Positions 6,483 through 8,512 of a DNA stretch of 8,512 nucleotides are shown in pieces (positions within the stretch are counted from its first letter, which is position 1; each line of letters begins with the position of its first letter). The DNA is taken from NCBI GenBank assembly GCA_023448955.1, contig JAEXJU010000141.1:1-8512 (forward strand), read 5' to 3'. This DNA comes from Bacteroidota bacterium (GTDB lineage: Bacteria; Bacteroidota; Bacteroidia; Flavobacteriales; Weeksellaceae). The position numbers and the translations under genes were made by a program. The notes under the pieces were generated by a model that saw nothing but the letters and a program-made list of their open reading frames with translations, made no database searches and was not told where the DNA came from.

Positions 6483-6731
6483 ATGAAATTACCAATCATA
6501 AGACAATTTTACCAGAATCAGACGCCGGAAAACCTGGAAGCTACACTGGAAGTTTTGGAAAGTTTCTGCGAATTCCGTAATGTTTCTGATGAGGATGTCA
6601 ATGTAGCTGGTGAATTGATTACCAATATCTGTGGTGCTTTGGAAGTTCACGCCAATGTAAAAAACGGTATGAGCGAAAAAGACGCTCTCAATTCTTTTGC
6701 CCAGAAAGTAATGGGATCAATTGATAAATAA
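6483..6731 (+). CDS. Small conserved protein of unknown function (probably DUF6952)
   Basis: An 82-residue acidic, mostly helical protein with no signal peptide, membrane segment or known catalytic motif. The N-terminus MKLPIIRQFYQNQTPENLEA and the C-terminal AQKVMGSIDK resemble, from memory, the DUF6952 family of flavobacteria, which is found beside thioredoxin and peroxiredoxin genes; this assignment was not checked by a search. It has two cysteines, Cys29 (ESFCEF) and Cys50 (TNICGALEVH), 21 residues apart, and a His in EVH (54-56). It begins 27 bases after the thioredoxin stop and ends 25 bases before a strong terminator, so it is the last gene of the peroxiredoxin unit. Its position suggests a partner or regulator in thiol redox control, but no function can be assigned. 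Confidence 0.85.
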   Translation: MKLPIIRQFYQNQTPENLEATLEVLESFCEFRNVSDEDVNVAGELITNICGALEVHANVKNGMSEKDALNSFAQKVMGSIDK

Positions 6732-6756
6732 TCAAACACAAAATCTTCATAAACCC

Positions 6757-6789
6757 AAGACTTTAGAATTAATCTGAAGTCTTTTTTTT
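6757..6789 (+). terminator. Intrinsic terminator of the peroxiredoxin unit
   Basis: AAGACTT (6757-6763) pairs with AAGTCTT (6777-6783). The stem continues inward through a T-G wobble and three more pairs (6764-6767 with 6773-6776), for 11 bp in all and a 5-base loop ATTAA. T residues run unbroken from 6782 to 6789. This is a textbook factor-independent terminator, 25 bases after the stop of the small protein. Confidence 0.9.
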
Positions 6790-6796
6790 ATTTTTG
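6789..6796 (+). promoter_or_regulatory. Candidate -7 promoter element of the HAD gene
   Basis: TATTTTTG matches TAnnTTTG and begins on the last T of the terminator tract. It ends 13 bases before the ATG at 6810, which would leave a leader of only about 5-10 bases. No -33 TTTG is seen at the proper spacing, so it may be a chance match. Confidence 0.35.
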
Positions 6797-6809
6797 AAAA
6801 AAAGTTATA

Positions 6810-7415
6810 ATGATAAAAAATATAGTTTTCGATTTTGGTGGTGTGTTGATGGATTGGGATCCGAGATATTATTTCAGAACCTATTTCAATGATGATGAAA
6901 AGATGGAATGGTTCTTAAAAAACATAGCCAAAGATGAATGGAATATAGAACAAGACCGCGGACGAACGCTGAAAGATGGAACAGAATTACTAATTATGCA
7001 ACATCCTGAATGGGAAAAAGAAATCCGTGCTTACTATGATAACTGGACTGTAATGCTGAAAAGTGACATCCCTGAAAATGTGACAATTCTAAGAAAGTTG
7101 GAAGGAAAATATGATCTTTACGGACTTACGAACTGGTCTGCAGAAACTTTTCCTTACGCATTAGAAAACTATGATTTTTTCAGGTTATTTGAAGATAAAA
7201 TAGTTGTTTCCGGAACAGAAAAATTAATAAAACCGGACAAAGAGATTTTCGAAGTTTTATTGCAACGCTATGATTTGAAACCTGAAGAGTCGGTTTTTAT
7301 AGATGATAATGCAAAAAATATAGCTACGGCAAAACAGCTGGGCTTCATAACAATTCATATAGAGCCGGAAACTGACCTTGGAGCAGAATTGAGAAAGCTG
7401 AATATCAATTTTTAA
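6810..7415 (+). CDS. HAD superfamily hydrolase, subfamily IA (phosphatase-like)
   Basis: A 201-residue cytosolic hydrolase of the haloacid dehalogenase superfamily. Motif I is VFDFGGVLMDWD with nucleophile Asp8; the usual second Asp (position 10) is Gly, as in the YihX / epoxide hydrolase N-terminal-like branch of HAD-IA. Motif II is LTNWS (Thr107, Asn108), motif III is Lys141 in IKPDKEIF, and motif IV is IDDN with Asp165 and Asp166. A helical cap fits residues 15-85. All core catalytic elements are thus in place and length is normal. A sugar phosphate phosphatase role like that of YihX is possible, but replacement of the acid/base Asp leaves the reaction uncertain. It follows the terminator of the peroxiredoxin unit and its last 11 bases overlap the 3' end of the GNAT gene on the other strand. 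Family is sure; substrate is unknown. Confidence 0.9.
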   Translation: MIKNIVFDFGGVLMDWDPRYYFRTYFNDDEKMEWFLKNIAKDEWNIEQDRGRTLKDGTELLIMQHPEWEKEIRAYYDNWTVMLKSDIPENVTILRKLEGKYDLYGLTNWSAETFPYALENYDFFRLFEDKIVVSGTEKLIKPDKEIFEVLLQRYDLKPEESVFIDDNAKNIATAKQLGFITIHIEPETDLGAELRKLNINF

Positions 7416-7851
7416 GAATCATCAGACTCCGTTTATGATTTTGGAAACCATAATGTTCATAAAGCTTTTTTGCTTTTTCATTATGGTTTTCTATTTCCAG
7501 AAGGACTACAGGAAATTTTTTTTCAGCTGAATAGTCTTTTACGAATTCCATTGCTCTTTTCCCAAGAGATTTTCCCTGAAATTCCGGTTTAACATACAAC
7601 TCATCTAAAAACAATATTTCGCCTCCAAACTCGAAGCTGAAATATTTTGCAAGAATAATATATCCAGCAATCTCCTGTTCACAGATTATCTTGAAACATT
7701 CTCCATATTTCTCATTCTCAATAAATCTTTCAAAATTTTCTGCAACCAGATTTTCGTTGAAAGGATAATGATCTATCGCATAAAAATCCTTCATCATTGC
7801 GGTTAATTCACCGATGTCGGAATGCAATGCTTTTATAATATTTTGATTCAT
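7405..7851 (-). CDS. GNAT family N-acetyltransferase
   Basis: A 148-residue cytosolic acetyltransferase of the GCN5-related fold, which would move an acetyl group from acetyl-CoA to an amine. Motif A is LDELYVKPEFQGKSLGKRA (82-100), in which Q92-G-K-S-L-G97 is the QxxGxG/A-type pyrophosphate loop, here with Leu-Gly in the final positions. The C-terminal NEKAKKLYEHYGF (124-136) is the usual motif B with Tyr134. Length is normal for a single-domain GNAT. The ATG at 7851 lies directly after an A8 run (in the sense strand) and inside the last codons of the upstream nuclease gene, a 44-base overlap that points to translational coupling. The 3' end overlaps that of the HAD gene by 11 bases. The acceptor substrate cannot be told. 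Confidence 0.9.
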   Translation of the reverse strand: MNQNIIKALHSDIGELTAMMKDFYAIDHYPFNENLVAENFERFIENEKYGECFKIICEQEIAGYIILAKYFSFEFGGEILFLDELYVKPEFQGKSLGKRAMEFVKDYSAEKKFPVVLLEIENHNEKAKKLYEHYGFQNHKRSLMILKN

Positions 7852-8341
7852 TTTTTTTGTTTTCTCGCCATAGCCAAGGTGCTATAGCATTCTGATCTTG
7901 CCAAAGTCCTACTCTATTTTTTCTTGCCAGATTTTCCAATTGAGCATATTCGGCGTTGTTGGAATATTTTTTATAATGCCAGGCCATTCCCAGCCGAAGC
8001 ATTTCTTTATTTACGTTTTTATTTTTGTCATTAACTATCACAGCGATCAAACGCTTGTACCGATCATATTTTTCGGATTGGACAGTCACAACTTTCCCGA
8101 AACAAAGATCAGATAACGCCTTTTTGGAGTTATCCCCAAAAGGTTGAGTTCCTTTTTTTTCGGGTGCGTCAATATGAGCTAATCGTATTTTTATGGGTTT
8201 ATTTCTAAATAGAATTTCCATTGTATCGCCATCAGAAATCCCGATCACTTTTGCAGAAAAAGTTTTGTTTTTCAGATTGTCGCTGGCATCCTGACTAAAG
8301 CAAAACAGACAGCTGAAAACCAGTAAAAGGAAATAATTCAA
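7808..8341 (-). CDS. Secreted SNase-like (thermonuclease family) endonuclease
   Basis: A 177-residue nuclease of the staphylococcal nuclease fold with an N-terminal hydrophobic signal peptide (about 1-16, likely cut before Gln17), so it probably acts outside the cytoplasm on DNA or RNA. The active site is complete: Asp37 and Asp39 in ISDGDT, Arg53 and Asp58/Glu61 in IRLAHIDAPE, and Arg97 in YDRYKR, matching Asp19, Asp21, Arg35, Asp40, Glu43 and Arg87 of the Staphylococcus enzyme. Ala59 replaces the usual Thr41, as in many bacterial relatives. The start is a TTG at 8341: no in-frame ATG exists between the upstream stop (8359-8357) and the catalytic core, and the N-terminus lacks the usual Lys or Arg, so an ATT start one codon earlier cannot be excluded. 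After WRENKK (158-163) a 14-residue tail runs on past an A8 run into the GNAT gene and may be an artefact or variant of that run. Confidence 0.9.
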   Translation of the reverse strand: MNYFLLLVFSCLFCFSQDASDNLKNKTFSAKVIGISDGDTMEILFRNKPIKIRLAHIDAPEKKGTQPFGDNSKKALSDLCFGKVVTVQSEKYDRYKRLIAVIVNDKNKNVNKEMLRLGMAWHYKKYSNNAEYAQLENLARKNRVGLWQDQNAIAPWLWRENKKNESKYYKSIAFRHR

Positions 8342-8512
8342 AATCTTAGAAGCTGTTTAAATTTGTAATTTATTTTTAACAGTAAGAAAATTAAGGTAAT
8401 TTAGCTTAAATATCTTAATGAAAATCAATTGATTGATTTCTTAATTATAAATGACTTAATTCACTGAAATCCTTAATGTTAAAGTAGAAAACAAACAAAG
8501 TTTATTTTGATT
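8342..8512. other. AT-rich upstream region of the nuclease-GNAT unit
   Basis: No coding frame is visible in these 171 bases. They should contain the promoter of the leftward nuclease-GNAT pair, but no exact TAnnTTTG is found on the minus strand. On the plus strand TAAATTTG (8358-8365) matches the -7 element and could serve a rightward gene beyond the window. The region also has a 12-base palindrome AATCAATTGATT (8423-8434) and four CTTAAT words (8414, 8440, 8455, 8472), which could be chance in such AT-rich DNA. Confidence 0.5.

Noticed and set aside
7898..8116. Open frame of 72 codons on the plus strand
   Set aside because: It is antisense to the SNase-like gene, whose catalytic residues are all conserved; the frame is a by-product.

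Overview
The window looks like chromosome from a low-GC member of the Bacteroidota, most likely a flavobacterium of the Weeksellaceae (Chryseobacterium or Elizabethkingia type). This is inferred from three things: the AT-rich composition; several TAnnTTTG boxes, the -7 element of Bacteroidota sigma factor promoters, upstream of genes that lack good Shine-Dalgarno sequences; and protein families typical of that group (a TPR / transmembrane / LuxR-HTH regulator, and a peroxiredoxin-thioredoxin-small-protein set). I see no insertion sequence, phage gene, tRNA, rRNA or CRISPR array.

Layout. Positions 32-1285 (minus) encode a membrane-anchored TPR/LuxR-type regulator. It is divergent from a class I PLP aminotransferase at 1541-2731 (plus), and the 255-base gap between them holds two dyad-symmetric sequences and two candidate promoters. 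A compact GC-rich hairpin with T-tracts on both sides (2735-2780) separates the aminotransferase from a leftward pair: an AlgI-like MBOAT O-acyltransferase (3646-5100) followed 11 bases later by a membrane-anchored SGNH-type protein (2771-3634). A 323-base AT-rich spacer follows.

A rightward peroxide-defence set comes next: a typical 2-Cys peroxiredoxin (5424-6056), a thioredoxin-like protein (6144-6455) and an 82-residue protein of unknown function (6483-6731), closed by a strong intrinsic terminator (6757-6789). A near-perfect 19-base inverted repeat sits between the first two genes. A HAD phosphatase-like gene (6810-7415, plus) then converges, with an 11-base 3' overlap, on a minus-strand pair. 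That pair is a secreted SNase-type nuclease (7808-8341) whose last 44 bases overlap the start of a GNAT acetyltransferase (7405-7851). The right end (8342-8512) is a non-coding upstream region.

How the genes work together. Two functional units are clear. In the MBOAT-SGNH pair, the MBOAT protein would move an acyl group across the membrane and the SGNH protein would transfer it to, or remove it from, an extracytoplasmic polymer; no glycan genes lie nearby, so the substrate is unknown. In the peroxiredoxin-thioredoxin pair, the thioredoxin could plausibly recycle the peroxiredoxin disulfide, and the small third protein is the least understood part. The other genes look like ordinary chromosomal genes.
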